Shown one piece after another: positions 28,849 through 37,337 of a stretch of DNA of 55,575 nt (positions are counted from its first letter, which is position 1; each line of letters begins with the position of its first letter). The notes under the pieces were generated by a model, which worked only from the letters and a program-made list of their open reading frames with translations, did not search any database and was not told where the DNA came from. A program made the position numbers and the translations under genes. The stretch is from assembly GCA_007134695.1 (NCBI GenBank), contig SLKI01000013.1:1-55575 (forward strand), written 5' to 3'. The stretch comes from Balneolaceae bacterium. GTDB lineage: Bacteria > Bacteroidota > Rhodothermia > Balneolales > Balneolaceae.

Positions 28849-29538
28849 TTGAGTGAGCGTGTCCGTTTAATGTTTGCTGATATTGCCGAGGATTACGATC
28901 GGGTGAATAGTATCCTTTCATTCGGGATTCATCACATCTGGCGTAATGAAACGGTACTGGCCAGCGCTGCCAAAAGAGGAGAGCGGGTACTCGATTGTGC
29001 TACGGGAACCGGTGATCTGGCGATCTCTTTTAAACAGGCTGTGGGCCCGGAAGGGTATGTCCTGGGGACCGATTTTTGCTCGGAAATGGTGGGACTGGCT
29101 CCTGTAAAAGCCAAAAATAAGGGCCTGGAGATCGACTTTGAGGTAGCCGATGCGATGGATCTGCCGTATGAAGACAACCATTTCGACATCTCGAGTATCG
29201 CTTTCGGTATCAGAAATGTTGACGATCCGGTGCAGGCACTCAGGGAGATGGCGCGCGTCGTACGGCCGGAAGGCCGGGTTGTAATTTTGGAGTTCGGCCA
29301 GCCGAAAGGACTTCTTCACTATCCTTATCGAATCTACAGTAAGTATGTGATGCCGGCCATCGGCGGGTGGATTAGCGGCAACCGTGAGGCGTACACCTAT
29401 CTTCCCGAAACCAGTGCATCATTTCCCGCCGGAGAATCATTTCTGGGTCTGATGGAAGATGCCGATGCCTTTAGCAGACAGCGCGCCGAACCGCTGACCG
29501 GTGGTATCGCCTATGTCTATGTTGGAACAGTAAGGTAA
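28849..29538 (+). CDS. menG: demethylmenaquinone methyltransferase (UbiE/MenG)
   Basis: The 229-residue methyltransferase has SAM motif I LDCATGTGDL (about 45-54), the UbiE signatures MFADIAEDYDRVNSILSFG at the N-terminus and SIAFGIRNVDDP near 121-132, and LEFGQPKG. It makes the final methylation of menaquinone, the electron donor expected for the ACIII complex in this window. The frame begins with TTG (28849), preceded by GAGGAT 6-11 bp upstream. An ATG at 28870 is the alternative and would still keep the conserved FADIAEDYDRVN block. Demethylmenaquinone is preferred over ubiquinone because of lineage. Confidence 0.94.
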   Translation: MSERVRLMFADIAEDYDRVNSILSFGIHHIWRNETVLASAAKRGERVLDCATGTGDLAISFKQAVGPEGYVLGTDFCSEMVGLAPVKAKNKGLEIDFEVADAMDLPYEDNHFDISSIAFGIRNVDDPVQALREMARVVRPEGRVVILEFGQPKGLLHYPYRIYSKYVMPAIGGWISGNREAYTYLPETSASFPAGESFLGLMEDADAFSRQRAEPLTGGIAYVYVGTVR

Positions 29539-29678
29539 GAGGAGAATTCTTATATTCTGCTGTTTCCTGTCTTGTAAAATTAAAAAGCAGAACCTGCAAT
29601 ACAGTTTGATGAACCAGGCGTCAGGTCAGTAGCGCATCTTTTCGCAACAACTCAAATTAGATTACAACCATCACAATT

Positions 29679-30119
29679 ATGCTGAATATCGAAGATATCA
29701 AGAAGCTGATTCCTCACCGCTATCCGTTTCTCCTGGTCGACCGTGTGCTGGAGATCGGTGAGGAGTCGATTACGGCGGTTAAAAATGTGAGCGTCAATGA
29801 ACCCTTTTTCCAGGGACATTTCCCCGGAGCTCCGATTATGCCCGGTGTGTTGCAGGTGGAAGCCCTTGCCCAGGCAGGATGTGTCTGGATGATGAAGGAG
29901 AAGGTGGAGGATCCGGACAAGACACTGATCGTCTTTACCGGAATCAACAATGCTAAGTTCAGGCGGCAGGTGGTGCCGGGCGACATCCTCAAATTGGAGG
30001 TAGAGATGGGGGGCATGCGAAGAAATTTTGTAACCATGATTGGAAAGGCTACAGTCGAAGGAGATGTGACCTGTGAATTGGAAGCATCCGCTGCTATTGT
30101 CGATCGGGAGGAAGCCTGA
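29679..30119 (+). CDS. fabZ: 3-hydroxyacyl-ACP dehydratase
   Basis: The 146-residue hot-dog-fold enzyme dehydrates 3-hydroxyacyl-ACP in fatty-acid synthesis. The catalytic pair is visible as H47 in [12 protein letters not shown] and E61 in QVEALAQAG. The N-terminal [10 protein letters not shown] is typical of FabZ. It ends with TGA overlapping the panB ATG by one base (TGATG), so panB is translationally coupled. FabZ is often next to lpxC or fused with it in Bacteroidota; here it is a stand-alone gene beside panB. Confidence 0.96.
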   Translation: MLNIEDIKKLIPHRYPFLLVDRVLEIGEESITAVKNVSVNEPFFQGHFPGAPIMPGVLQVEALAQAGCVWMMKEKVEDPDKTLIVFTGINNAKFRRQVVPGDILKLEVEMGGMRRNFVTMIGKATVEGDVTCELEASAAIVDREEA

Positions 30120-30985
30120 TGAGTACACAGACGTCAAAATCCGACGGGAATCAGAATAGATCGGGCACTTCGCCAAACGGCCGCCCGGCCAAAGTGACTA
30201 CGCAGACAGTCGTTGAGATGAAGGAGGCCGGAAAGAAGATCAGCATGCTCACGGCCTACGACTTTACGATGGCAAAGATCGTCGACCAGGCCGGTATTGA
30301 TGTAATTCTGGTTGGAGATTCGGCAAGCAACGTGATGGCCGGCCACGAGACGACTGTTCCGATGACGCTCGATCAGATGATCTATCACGCCCAGTGTGTT
30401 GTCCGGGGTGTGGAGACGGCACTGGTAATTGCCGATCTTCCCTTTATGAGTTTTCAGGTAACAGCCAAAGAGGCACTTATCAGTTCAGGCCGGATGATGA
30501 AAGAAGCGGGTGTACACGGTGTCAAACTGGAAGGAGGTCGTACCATTACCGATACAGTTAAACGAATTGTAGATGCAGGGATTCCGGTCATGGGCCACCT
30601 GGGGCTTACACCGCAGAGTATCTACAAGTTTGGCACATATAAAGTGCGTGCCAAAGAGAATGCCGAAGCGGAACAGCTTCTGGAGGATGCGGTCAAACTG
30701 GAAGAGGCCGGTGCATTTTCGATCGTTCTGGAAAAGATCCCCTCTGCACTGGCCGCCAAAGTGACCGATGCCGTTTCTGTACCGACCATCGGGATTGGTG
30801 CGGGGCCTGATTGTGATGGACAGGTGTTGGTGCTGCACGACATGCTGGGGCTCAACAAGGATTTCAAGCCCCGTTTTCTGCGCAGGTATGCCGATCTGGA
30901 CAAGGTGATGACCGAAGCGGTCCAGGGTTATATTAAGGATGTCAAGGCGGTGGATTTCCCGAACGAAAACGAGCGGTATGAGTGA
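30119..30985 (+). CDS. panB: 3-methyl-2-oxobutanoate hydroxymethyltransferase
   Basis: The 288-residue enzyme makes ketopantoate, the first step to pantothenate and CoA. Family motifs are [38 protein letters not shown], and VKLEGG followed by [32 protein letters not shown] holds the catalytic glutamate region. An N-terminal stretch of about 25 residues (Ser/Asn/Thr-rich) precedes the barrel and is not usual. It overlaps fabZ by one base. Its stop is followed after 3 bp by heptad array E. CoaBC, later in the same pathway, lies at 51153-52391. Confidence 0.96.
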   Translation: MSTQTSKSDGNQNRSGTSPNGRPAKVTTQTVVEMKEAGKKISMLTAYDFTMAKIVDQAGIDVILVGDSASNVMAGHETTVPMTLDQMIYHAQCVVRGVETALVIADLPFMSFQVTAKEALISSGRMMKEAGVHGVKLEGGRTITDTVKRIVDAGIPVMGHLGLTPQSIYKFGTYKVRAKENAEAEQLLEDAVKLEEAGAFSIVLEKIPSALAAKVTDAVSVPTIGIGAGPDCDGQVLVLHDMLGLNKDFKPRFLRRYADLDKVMTEAVQGYIKDVKAVDFPNENERYE

Positions 30986-30988
30986 GGG

Positions 30989-31049
30989 AGCTGAAAGCTG
31001 AATGTAGCTGAAAGTTCAAAGCTGAAAGCTGAAAGCTCAAAGCTGAAAG
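30989..31049 (+). repeat. heptanucleotide array E
   Basis: About eight GCTGAAA/GCTCAAA-type units, with one TGAATGTA interruption, between the panB stop codon (30983-30985) and the epimerase start (31089). Same orientation as the other arrays. No hairpin with a T-run is present, so it does not look like an intrinsic terminator. Confidence 0.9.
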
Positions 31050-31088
31050 TGGCGGAAGTGGTTCTAATTTGTAAATTGTTTTCAGGTT

Positions 31089-32207
31089 ATGAGAATTGAT
31101 ATTATTGCCGGAGCCCGGCCCAACTTCATGAAAATCGCTCCGATTATCCGGCAGATCGAGAAGAGAAAAAAAGAGGGCGGCCCACTTTCTTACCGGCTGG
31201 TCCATACCGGGCAGCACTACGACTACAACATGAGCGGCAGCTTTTTCGAACAGTTGGGGATTCCAAAACCTGATGTGAACCTGGAGGTGGGGAGCGGGAC
31301 CCAGGCCGAGCAGACAGCCTCCATCATGACCCGTTATGAATCGCTGCTGATGAAACAAGGTGCAGACCTTTGTCTGGTTGTGGGAGATGTTACTTCTACC
31401 ATGGCCTGTGCAATTGTAGCCAAAAAAATGATGATTCCGGTTGCCCATGTGGAGGCGGGTATTCGTTCCGGAGATATTTCGATGCCCGAAGAGGTCAACC
31501 GGATCGTCACCGACTCCCTGACAGACTTTTTCTTTACCACTTCGAAGTACGCTAATGAAAATTTGCGGCTCTCCGGTGTAAGTGAGGATCGGATACATTT
31601 TGTCGGTAACACGATGATCGATACCCTGCTGGCCCACCGTTCGGAGTTTAGAAAGCCGAGGGTCTGGGATCAATTTGGGTTACAGGAGAAACGATACCTG
31701 GTGTTGACGATGCATCGGCCGTCGAACGTTGATGAGGAGGAGACTCTTCGGCGCTGGATGGAGCAGATTACCGGCAAGATCAACGGAATGCCTATTGTAT
31801 TTCCAGCCCATCCGCGCACGGCGCAAGTATTGCAACGGGCGGGAATAGAACCTGAAGGGCTTCAAATTGTTGATCCTCTCGGATATCTGGAGTTTAACTT
31901 CCTTGTGGAGAGATCCCTTGCGGTGATCACCGATTCCGGCGGAATTACCGAAGAGGCAACGGTCATGGGGGTTCCCTGTATGACTTTGCGAGATTCAACC
32001 GAGCGTCCCGAAACGGTGGAAGTAGGAACAAATGAGCTGATTGGTACCGATCCCGAAGCTATCGGGCCGGCACTGGAAAGGCTCTTTTCCGGTGAATGGA
32101 AAGAGGGGGAGATTCCGGAAAAATGGGACGGCAAAACCGCCGAACGGATTGTGAAGGTGATCGAGCTCAAAGCTCAAAGCTCAAAGCTGAAAGGTGAAAG
32201 TAGCTGA
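31089..32207 (+). CDS. wecB: UDP-N-acetylglucosamine 2-epimerase family protein (WecB or WbpI type)
   Basis: The 372-residue protein has the non-hydrolysing epimerase fold. Motifs are IIAGARPNFMKIAPI, LVHTGQHYDYNMSG, VVGDVTSTMACAIVA, VAHVEAGIRSGD followed by MPEEVNRIVTD, the ITDSGGITEEA nucleotide site, and MTLRDSTERPE. It either makes UDP-ManNAc or, as a WbpI-type enzyme, epimerises UDP-2,3-diacetamido-glucuronate. The second option is attractive because WlbA, WlbB and WlbC homologues lie 6-13 kb downstream. Sequence alone does not decide. The last 14 residues ([14 protein letters not shown]) and the stop come from heptad array F. Confidence 0.93.
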   Translation: MRIDIIAGARPNFMKIAPIIRQIEKRKKEGGPLSYRLVHTGQHYDYNMSGSFFEQLGIPKPDVNLEVGSGTQAEQTASIMTRYESLLMKQGADLCLVVGDVTSTMACAIVAKKMMIPVAHVEAGIRSGDISMPEEVNRIVTDSLTDFFFTTSKYANENLRLSGVSEDRIHFVGNTMIDTLLAHRSEFRKPRVWDQFGLQEKRYLVLTMHRPSNVDEEETLRRWMEQITGKINGMPIVFPAHPRTAQVLQRAGIEPEGLQIVDPLGYLEFNFLVERSLAVITDSGGITEEATVMGVPCMTLRDSTERPETVEVGTNELIGTDPEAIGPALERLFSGEWKEGEIPEKWDGKTAERIVKVIELKAQSSKLKGESS

Positions 32208-32269
32208 TAGCTGAAAGCTGAAAGCTGAAAGGTGAAAGTAGCTGATAGCTCAAAACTGATAGCTGAATG
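32164..32269 (+). repeat. heptanucleotide array F
   Basis: Units GCTCAAA, GCTGAAA, GGTGAAA, GCTGATA and fragments over about 106 bp. The first 44 bases are coding (tail and TGA stop of the epimerase gene, stop at 32205-32207). The rest fills the gap to surE. The reverse strand reads open as Leu/Ser/Phe/Gln repeats, a repeat artefact. Confidence 0.92.
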
Positions 32270-32290
32270 GTGTAATTAAAAAACAATTTT

Positions 32291-33055
32291 ATGAGTAAAG
32301 CAGAAAAGCCGCTGATTCTTGTTTGTAACGACGACGGTATATTTTCTCCGGGCATCAAGGCACTTGCCGAGGTAGCCGATGAGTTCGGGAATGTAGAGAT
32401 TGTAGCTCCAGACCGTCAGCAGAGTGCCGTTGGGCACGCTATTACCGTCAGCACGCCGCTGCGATCCCGTTCATTCATGATCGATAATCGTTTTAGCGGC
32501 CAGGCGGTGTCGGGTACACCGGCCGACTCGGTTAAACTGGCTCATAATCAGCTTCTCAACCGCAAACCCGATCTGGTGGTAAGTGGTATCAATCACGGAA
32601 GCAATGCCGGCATCAATATTCTGTATTCCGGTACGGTCAGTGCAGCAACCGAAGGGACGATCCTCGGCTATCCGTCGATCGCTTTCAGCTGCACCAATTT
32701 CAGCGAAGATGCAGACCTCTCCGGGTGTCAGGATGCAGCCCGAAAAGTGATCGGTTATGTGCTCAATCACGGTCTTCCGCGAGGTGTTACCCTGAATCTA
32801 AACGCTCCATCCGGGCCGCTCAAGGGGATCCGCTGGGCTCGGCAAGCCAACAGCCGTTATGTGGAAGAGTTTGAAGGCAGAATTGATCCTCATAACCGCT
32901 CTTATTACTGGCTGACCGGCAAGTTTCAGCTTCTCGATCAGGAAGAGGACAACGATATAACCGTACTGGAGCAGGGTTATGCTGCTTTGACGCCGATTCA
33001 ATACGACCTCACCTCTTACCCGCTGCTACGCGAATTGGAAAATATCCAGCTCTGA
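32291..33055 (+). CDS. surE: 5'/3'-nucleotidase SurE
   Basis: The 254-residue phosphatase has the metal-binding CNDDGIFSPGI at 13-23 (D14, D15), the serine ligand region DRQQSAVGHAIT around 42-53, VSGTPADSVKLA, and NPDLVVSG-like KPDLVVSGINHGSNAG around 97-112. It hydrolyses nucleoside monophosphates. It is the last gene of the plus-strand run starting at comF and is convergent with the lipase-like gene. Length is typical (about 250). Confidence 0.95.
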   Translation: MSKAEKPLILVCNDDGIFSPGIKALAEVADEFGNVEIVAPDRQQSAVGHAITVSTPLRSRSFMIDNRFSGQAVSGTPADSVKLAHNQLLNRKPDLVVSGINHGSNAGINILYSGTVSAATEGTILGYPSIAFSCTNFSEDADLSGCQDAARKVIGYVLNHGLPRGVTLNLNAPSGPLKGIRWARQANSRYVEEFEGRIDPHNRSYYWLTGKFQLLDQEEDNDITVLEQGYAALTPIQYDLTSYPLLRELENIQL

Positions 33056-33185
33056 AACGCAGGATTCATATTGCGGCCTTTGCCCGGCGCACAATTTTGA
33101 TATCCTGAGGGACACTTTTCTGATGATCGGCAGGTGCACGCCTCTGAAGTACAGACACGTTTCACTCCGGCAGTGTCGAACGCCC

Positions 33186-34043
33186 TTAAAACCCCTCGCT
33201 CTGAAGCCGGCGAGCGATATCGATCCAGAAGTTTTCGAACAGGGGGATGCGGTCTTTGCTGATGGCGATCTTCACATGCTCCATGTGAGACAGCGGAGCC
33301 GTTTCGATAAATTCTGCCCATTTGGCCGACTCGACCGACACAAAACAGTCGTTCGGTCCCTCCTCATCATAAATAAGGTTATTCTGAAACCGGTAGATGC
33401 GATTGAGCGGCTGGTCGGTTCCCTTGCCCACCTGGGATGCATAGGAAAATACGGGCAGATCCGGGTGAGGGGGATATTTGGGGTTAAATCGGTTTTGTAT
33501 GTAGTCGCGAGTGAGTTGGCGAACGGCGCCCATCGCATCGCTCTTGGTACTGGGGTAGATGCTCTCACCGAACCAGTTGAAAATCTGTCCCAGCCGCTCA
33601 CGGATATTGTCCGGGTAATCGAGGATCCAGTCGGCCAGGCTCGATCCGTGGTGAGGCGTCGATACGGTTGTCAGCGAGGCGACTTTTTTGTGAATGTTGC
33701 TGTTATGTAGTGCATAACGCATGTCGAGTCCGCCCATACTGTGGGCGACCACATTGAGCTTCTCAAATCTGTGTTTATCACAGATTTCGTTGATCTTTTT
33801 CACCCACTGTTTTCCCCGGGTTTCGATCTTGGCATAGGGTACAATATTGGGGGCAATAGCTGGAATGGCATGTTTTCGAAGGTGCATACAGACCTCATCC
33901 ATCGGTGATGTCTTAATGAGAGAGGCAACGGCCCCATAGCCGTGACAAAGAAGAACCGGGTACCGAAGCCGAATGATTTCCGGCTGGGGAAACTCCTCGA
34001 GTTCAAAGCGTTTCAGAAAAGCCTGGGTACGATTCTGCAACAT
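33186..34043 (-). CDS. alpha/beta-hydrolase, lipase-like
   Basis: The 285-residue protein has a lipase-type alpha/beta fold. It has an oxyanion-region HGYG segment after YPVLL (about 28-36), the nucleophile elbow VVAHSMGGLD around 104-113 (Ser in GHSMG-like AHSMG), and TVSTPHHGSSLADW around 126-139. A late histidine occurs in MEHVKIAIS near 260. It resembles bacterial triacylglycerol lipases (family I), but there is no signal peptide, so it is probably cytoplasmic or exported by an unusual route. Substrate unknown. It is convergent with surE (130-bp gap). Confidence 0.85.
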   Translation of the reverse strand: MLQNRTQAFLKRFELEEFPQPEIIRLRYPVLLCHGYGAVASLIKTSPMDEVCMHLRKHAIPAIAPNIVPYAKIETRGKQWVKKINEICDKHRFEKLNVVAHSMGGLDMRYALHNSNIHKKVASLTTVSTPHHGSSLADWILDYPDNIRERLGQIFNWFGESIYPSTKSDAMGAVRQLTRDYIQNRFNPKYPPHPDLPVFSYASQVGKGTDQPLNRIYRFQNNLIYDEEGPNDCFVSVESAKWAEFIETAPLSHMEHVKIAISKDRIPLFENFWIDIARRLQSEGF

Positions 34044-34152
34044 AAAGCGAGAATATGATTTACAATTCGTTTTCGGTTTCGAAATCCAGTCCGACCAAAC
34101 GGTTACATGTTCCAGGTAATGATTTTACGGAATTGACTTCAAATTTTGATCA

Positions 34153-34608
34153 TCAGCCTCCCGGTGTACCCTCACCGGTATCCCCAGACGGATCACTCCT
34201 TATATGGAGTGTCCGCAGAATATTTTCCCGATAGGCAAGATGAATTCGCATATCCTGTTCGGGGAAGATTACCCGGGCCGGTGTAGAAACTCCGTAAGGC
34301 CTGACCAGTTTGTCAAGTTCGTAGTGCCATTGCGTTTTGGAGATATGTGGCGGGAGCCGAAGGTTGTATATACGTCTCACTTCGGTAGTGTCGAGACGAA
34401 TCGATGTAGTGCGAACCCGTTGATCTTCCACCTGGAATCTTTCCAGGTTGAGTTCGATGAGTGAGTCGAGTTGTGCCGGTGAGCGGAGTATCTGGTACTC
34501 CTGCGGTGTCCATGTCAATAAAAGTATTCCGCCGGCCAGACATGAAGCGACCAGCAACAACACAATCCAGCGTTTTCGGGTTGCAGCATTTGCCATCAAT
34601 AGAGGCAT
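34153..34608 (-). CDS. uncharacterised membrane-anchored protein
   Basis: I do not recognise this protein. From ATG 34608 it is 151 residues: a short basic N-terminus (TRKRW), one membrane helix (about 16-34) and then a soluble region with charged motifs, ending in a Gly/Asp/Thr tail. The frame is open back to a TTG at 34644, but ATG 34608 is closely preceded by AAGGAAGA. ATG 34596 is a further alternative. It is 109 bp upstream of the lipase-like gene on the same strand, and an anchored periplasmic partner is possible. Predicted location: inner membrane with the C-terminal part outside. Confidence 0.6.
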   Translation of the reverse strand: MPLLMANAATRKRWIVLLLVASCLAGGILLLTWTPQEYQILRSPAQLDSLIELNLERFQVEDQRVRTTSIRLDTTEVRRIYNLRLPPHISKTQWHYELDKLVRPYGVSTPARVIFPEQDMRIHLAYRENILRTLHIRSDPSGDTGEGTPGG

Positions 34609-34767
34609 TCTTCCTTGAATTTTACTACGTTTATGCCCGGTCAATATACGAGTCCGACGGAATACTCACAGTACTACCTGTAGTTCTGGTAAAAGCTTCA
34701 ACAATCATCACCATCAACTGACTTATACTTTCGATACTATCAAGCATTACCTCCTTCGGTATCCTGA

Positions 34768-35907
34768 ATGAACTACTCCATCAAAAAAATTTCGACCTCC
34801 GAAGAGATCGAGCTGTTTCACAAGCTTCCCCGGCAGATCTATCGCAACTGTCCGCAATGGATCCCGCCTTTTCGAGACGAGATCGAAAAAATATTTGATC
34901 CGGCCCGAAATCCAGCCTTTACCCGCGGAGAATGTGAACGTTTCCTGGTCTGGAACAGGGGAGAAGTGGCCGGACGTTTTGCCCTGTTGAGTGATCATAC
35001 TCGTGATAATTTTAATCCGAAGATGGGGGGATTGGGATTTGTGGAAATGAAGGACGAGCAGTCTGTGGCTGATGCGATCGTTGAATACGCCAGAGTGTGG
35101 CACAAGCGGAGGGGTAACGGCACTTTCCGCGGGCCGGTCAATTTCGGCGAAAACGACAGCTTCTGGGGATTGTTGGTTGAAAATTTTGATGCGCCTCCCA
35201 TCTACAGGATGGATTACCATCCACCCTATTATCAAAAAAGAATCGAGGAGACCGGTGCAATTAAGCTGGATGACCACTGGAGCTACCGGCGCGACTTCGA
35301 CCAGCCGCTGCCTGAGCGCCTTGTCAAAATAACCGACCGCATCGAGCAACGGCCCGGGGTGGAGCTCAGATCGCTCGATACGCGTAATATCCACGATGAT
35401 GCCGAGATGATCCGTGAGATCTACAACGATGCCTGGAGCAATCAGGATATTGGCGAGCGGGAGCAGGAATTTACTGAATTGACCCGGGAGACCGTCCGGG
35501 AGATGGTGAGCCAGCTTCGATGGGTGATGATCCCCGACAGCATCCTGATTGCATTTGTAAATGGCGAGCCCGCTTCTTTTATCGTCTGCGTTCCGGACCT
35601 GAACGAGATTTCGGCGGAAACCGGCGGGCAGCTTCGCTGGTATCACATGCCCAAAGTGCTTCGTTTTAGGAAACGTGCAAGACGTCTCCGGACGATCGTA
35701 TTTGGAACCCGGCCCCGCTACCGGAAGTTGGGGCTCGAGGCGCTTACTTTTATTCGTGGTATCCAGAAGACCAAGGCCGCCTGTCCGACCCTGGAGTATC
35801 TGGAAGGGGCCTGGGTAAGTGAAAAGAACTGGCTGATGCAGCGCTCCCTCGAAGCCCTGGGCTGTTATCACTTCAAAACGCACCGAACGTACCGTTGGGA
35901 TGTTTAG
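34768..35907 (+). CDS. YghO-like GNAT-fold N-acetyltransferase family protein
   Basis: The 379-residue protein resembles the large YghO/acyltransferase-like family. It has the N-terminal IKKISTSEEIELFHKLPRQIY, WIPPFRDEIEKIFDP and NPAFTRGECERFLVWNRGE, GRFALLSDH, FGENDSFWGLLVENF, and a C-terminal block with GTRPRYRKLGLEAL (acetyl-CoA-binding-like) and EGAWVSEKNWLMQRSLEALG. The function is unproven; members sit in lipid or secondary-metabolite loci. Length fits. The long open frame on the opposite strand over the same bases is a shadow. Divergent from the membrane-anchored protein at 34153-34608. Confidence 0.82.
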   Translation: MNYSIKKISTSEEIELFHKLPRQIYRNCPQWIPPFRDEIEKIFDPARNPAFTRGECERFLVWNRGEVAGRFALLSDHTRDNFNPKMGGLGFVEMKDEQSVADAIVEYARVWHKRRGNGTFRGPVNFGENDSFWGLLVENFDAPPIYRMDYHPPYYQKRIEETGAIKLDDHWSYRRDFDQPLPERLVKITDRIEQRPGVELRSLDTRNIHDDAEMIREIYNDAWSNQDIGEREQEFTELTRETVREMVSQLRWVMIPDSILIAFVNGEPASFIVCVPDLNEISAETGGQLRWYHMPKVLRFRKRARRLRTIVFGTRPRYRKLGLEALTFIRGIQKTKAACPTLEYLEGAWVSEKNWLMQRSLEALGCYHFKTHRTYRWDV

Positions 35908-36170
35908 GAGGGAGCAAAACCGATGAGGTGCATATTGAATATGTTGCGGGCCACATCTGCAGATTTAACTCAGTACTGGTGCAAACTACCTTGCTGTGGG
36001 ACAAAACATTAGAATTTCTGAAGGTAGATTAAGAAACTCTATTTTTTGTTCAGAAATAAATCTGTCAAATTGTTGGTGCATTGAAAGCCGAATCGATTGG
36101 GGAAAGGCTTTCTGATCGCATAATCAGGATCGTAACTTTATTCAGGATCGTAAATACATTCAGGATCGCC
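35908..36170. other. gap upstream of the methyltransferase-like protein, with 18-bp repeats
   Basis: This AT-rich 263-bp gap ends in three tandem 18-bp units (36123-36176), each beginning with TCAGGATCG. The third unit supplies AGGATCGCC directly before ATG 36171, a good ribosome binding site, so the repeats copy an SD-like motif. A TTG-initiated in-frame extension from 36081 would translate the repeats as an IRIV/FRIV/FRIA pattern, but ATG 36171 is the better start. Confidence 0.55.
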
Positions 36171-36176
36171 ATGAAA
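36123..36176 (+). repeat. three tandem 18-bp units carrying an SD-like AGGA
   Basis: Units start at 36123, 36141 and 36159 and share (T/A)TCAGGATCG followed by a variable A/T-rich part. A fourth, out-of-register TTCAGGATCA lies at 36191, inside the coding region. They overlap the ribosome binding site and start codon of the gene at 36171. Confidence 0.75.
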
Positions 36177-37151
36177 TCACCAAAAAAGCATTCAGGATCA
36201 GAAAAACCTTCAGGGCAGGGAGCTTCAGGAAAAAAGTATTCAAGTAATGAAAACATCTCTGGGCGGGGAGGGGAAAACGGGTTTGGAGACGATCGCCCGG
36301 CCGGTAAATTCAGGACTCTCTTTGAGTGGAATATCGGGGAGGGGCCTTCATTGGAGGATCTGTCAGGAGCTCCATCGTCAGAGGCCGGGTCTCAGTCCGA
36401 ATCGGAATCCGGGTCACAATTCGGGCCTCAATCCGGATCACACCCCGAATCACAGTCTGGTGAATCGACATCCGGAAAGTCAGACACAGACCGGGTCGAT
36501 TTTAACGGCCAAACAGGAGAGCAACAGCCGGTGCTGGTACGCAGCGATTTTTATTTCCACCTCGACCCAAGAGTGCGCCGATTCGTACGTGAAACGATTA
36601 CCGATGTGGCACCAAGAGATCTTTGCTGGACTCGAAGTCACAAAATCGATCATTTTCCCGCTCGCAAAGAAAAGCACAGCGGTGTGGTTAACCTGACCTG
36701 TCTTAATAATATCGCCAACCTCGAAACCTGGCTGATACAGGTCAATCAACGCCTCTCATTCGGATCCTGGCATATTGTATGCCTCGAAACCGGATCACAG
36801 AGGACGCAGCGTGTAATGCGGTCTCAGCCGCCGATGGTTCGGAATCTTCTTGCCGGACTGGACCGGGCCGTTCAATTTATGCTTGATCAGCTTGAGGTGG
36901 TCCATCCACCGCGTAAAGGAGCCTTGAGTGTTCGCAATCGTGTGATCAGTCTGGAGTCTGCAATGAACCGGCTTTTGGACGCCGGCTTTGAGATCGCCGG
37001 CTATCAGGAAATTGGAGGATTGACCTGGATCGCTACCCGAAAAAAGACCTGGTTTGGTGCAAAACTCGGTTTCGATCAGCTCTATAAAGCACAGAACGGA
37101 GAGCGGCTCTTTGAACGAGGAACCGGCGGGCGTATTTGCGTAAACGGTTAA
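36171..37151 (+). CDS. stand-alone methyltransferase-like domain, paralogue of the sugar transferase N-terminus
   Basis: From ATG 36171 (AGGATCGCC upstream) the protein is 326 residues. About the first 125 are low-complexity (Ser, Gly, Gln, Asn, Glu; Q/S-rich repeats such as SESESGSQFGPQSGSHPES). The rest aligns with the first 210 residues of the sugar transferase at 44682-45815. Shared features are RSDxYF, RxFxRxxIxxVxPRxxxW, GxVNxxxxNxIxxLxxWLxxVNxRL, HxVxxET, PPxxRxL, RNRVxSLxxxMxRLxxAGF and GGxTWIxxxK. The sugar transferase catalytic domain is absent. The fold looks like a class I methyltransferase without a clear glycine-rich SAM motif (inference). It precedes wlbA by 186 bp. Function unknown; a regulator or partner of the full-length enzyme is possible. 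Confidence 0.78.
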   Translation: MKSPKKHSGSEKPSGQGASGKKYSSNENISGRGGENGFGDDRPAGKFRTLFEWNIGEGPSLEDLSGAPSSEAGSQSESESGSQFGPQSGSHPESQSGESTSGKSDTDRVDFNGQTGEQQPVLVRSDFYFHLDPRVRRFVRETITDVAPRDLCWTRSHKIDHFPARKEKHSGVVNLTCLNNIANLETWLIQVNQRLSFGSWHIVCLETGSQRTQRVMRSQPPMVRNLLAGLDRAVQFMLDQLEVVHPPRKGALSVRNRVISLESAMNRLLDAGFEIAGYQEIGGLTWIATRKKTWFGAKLGFDQLYKAQNGERLFERGTGGRICVNG

Positions 37152-37337
37152 TCTGTATAACTCTTCTTTCAAATAACACTCTGTTGAACTTGCTGCAGTC
37201 TGTCAGATTGATTAACGTTACGGGTGTGTAAATAAAACAATCACCTATCTGACTACCCCTTTGAGACCATAGTGAGAGTCTGAAAGAAGGGTAAGTATGG
37301 AGGCCAAACTTACGGCTGCTAACAACAAATCAGGGTC
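37152..37337. promoter_or_regulatory. leader of wlbA with two consecutive inverted repeats
   Basis: An imperfect inverted repeat pairs ACCCCTTTGAGAC (37255-37267) with GTCTGAAAGAAGGGT (37278-37292). A perfect 6-bp stem GTAAGT / ACTTAC follows (37291-37296 and 37308-37313). The stems overlap at 37291-37292, so they may form in turn. No U-run follows. This could be a structured 5'-UTR for the polysaccharide genes; no known riboswitch class is recognised. Confidence 0.45.

Noticed and set aside
34747-35883. Long minus-strand open frame antisense to the YghO-like gene
   Set aside because: The plus-strand protein has recognisable family motifs over the whole length; the antisense frame has none.
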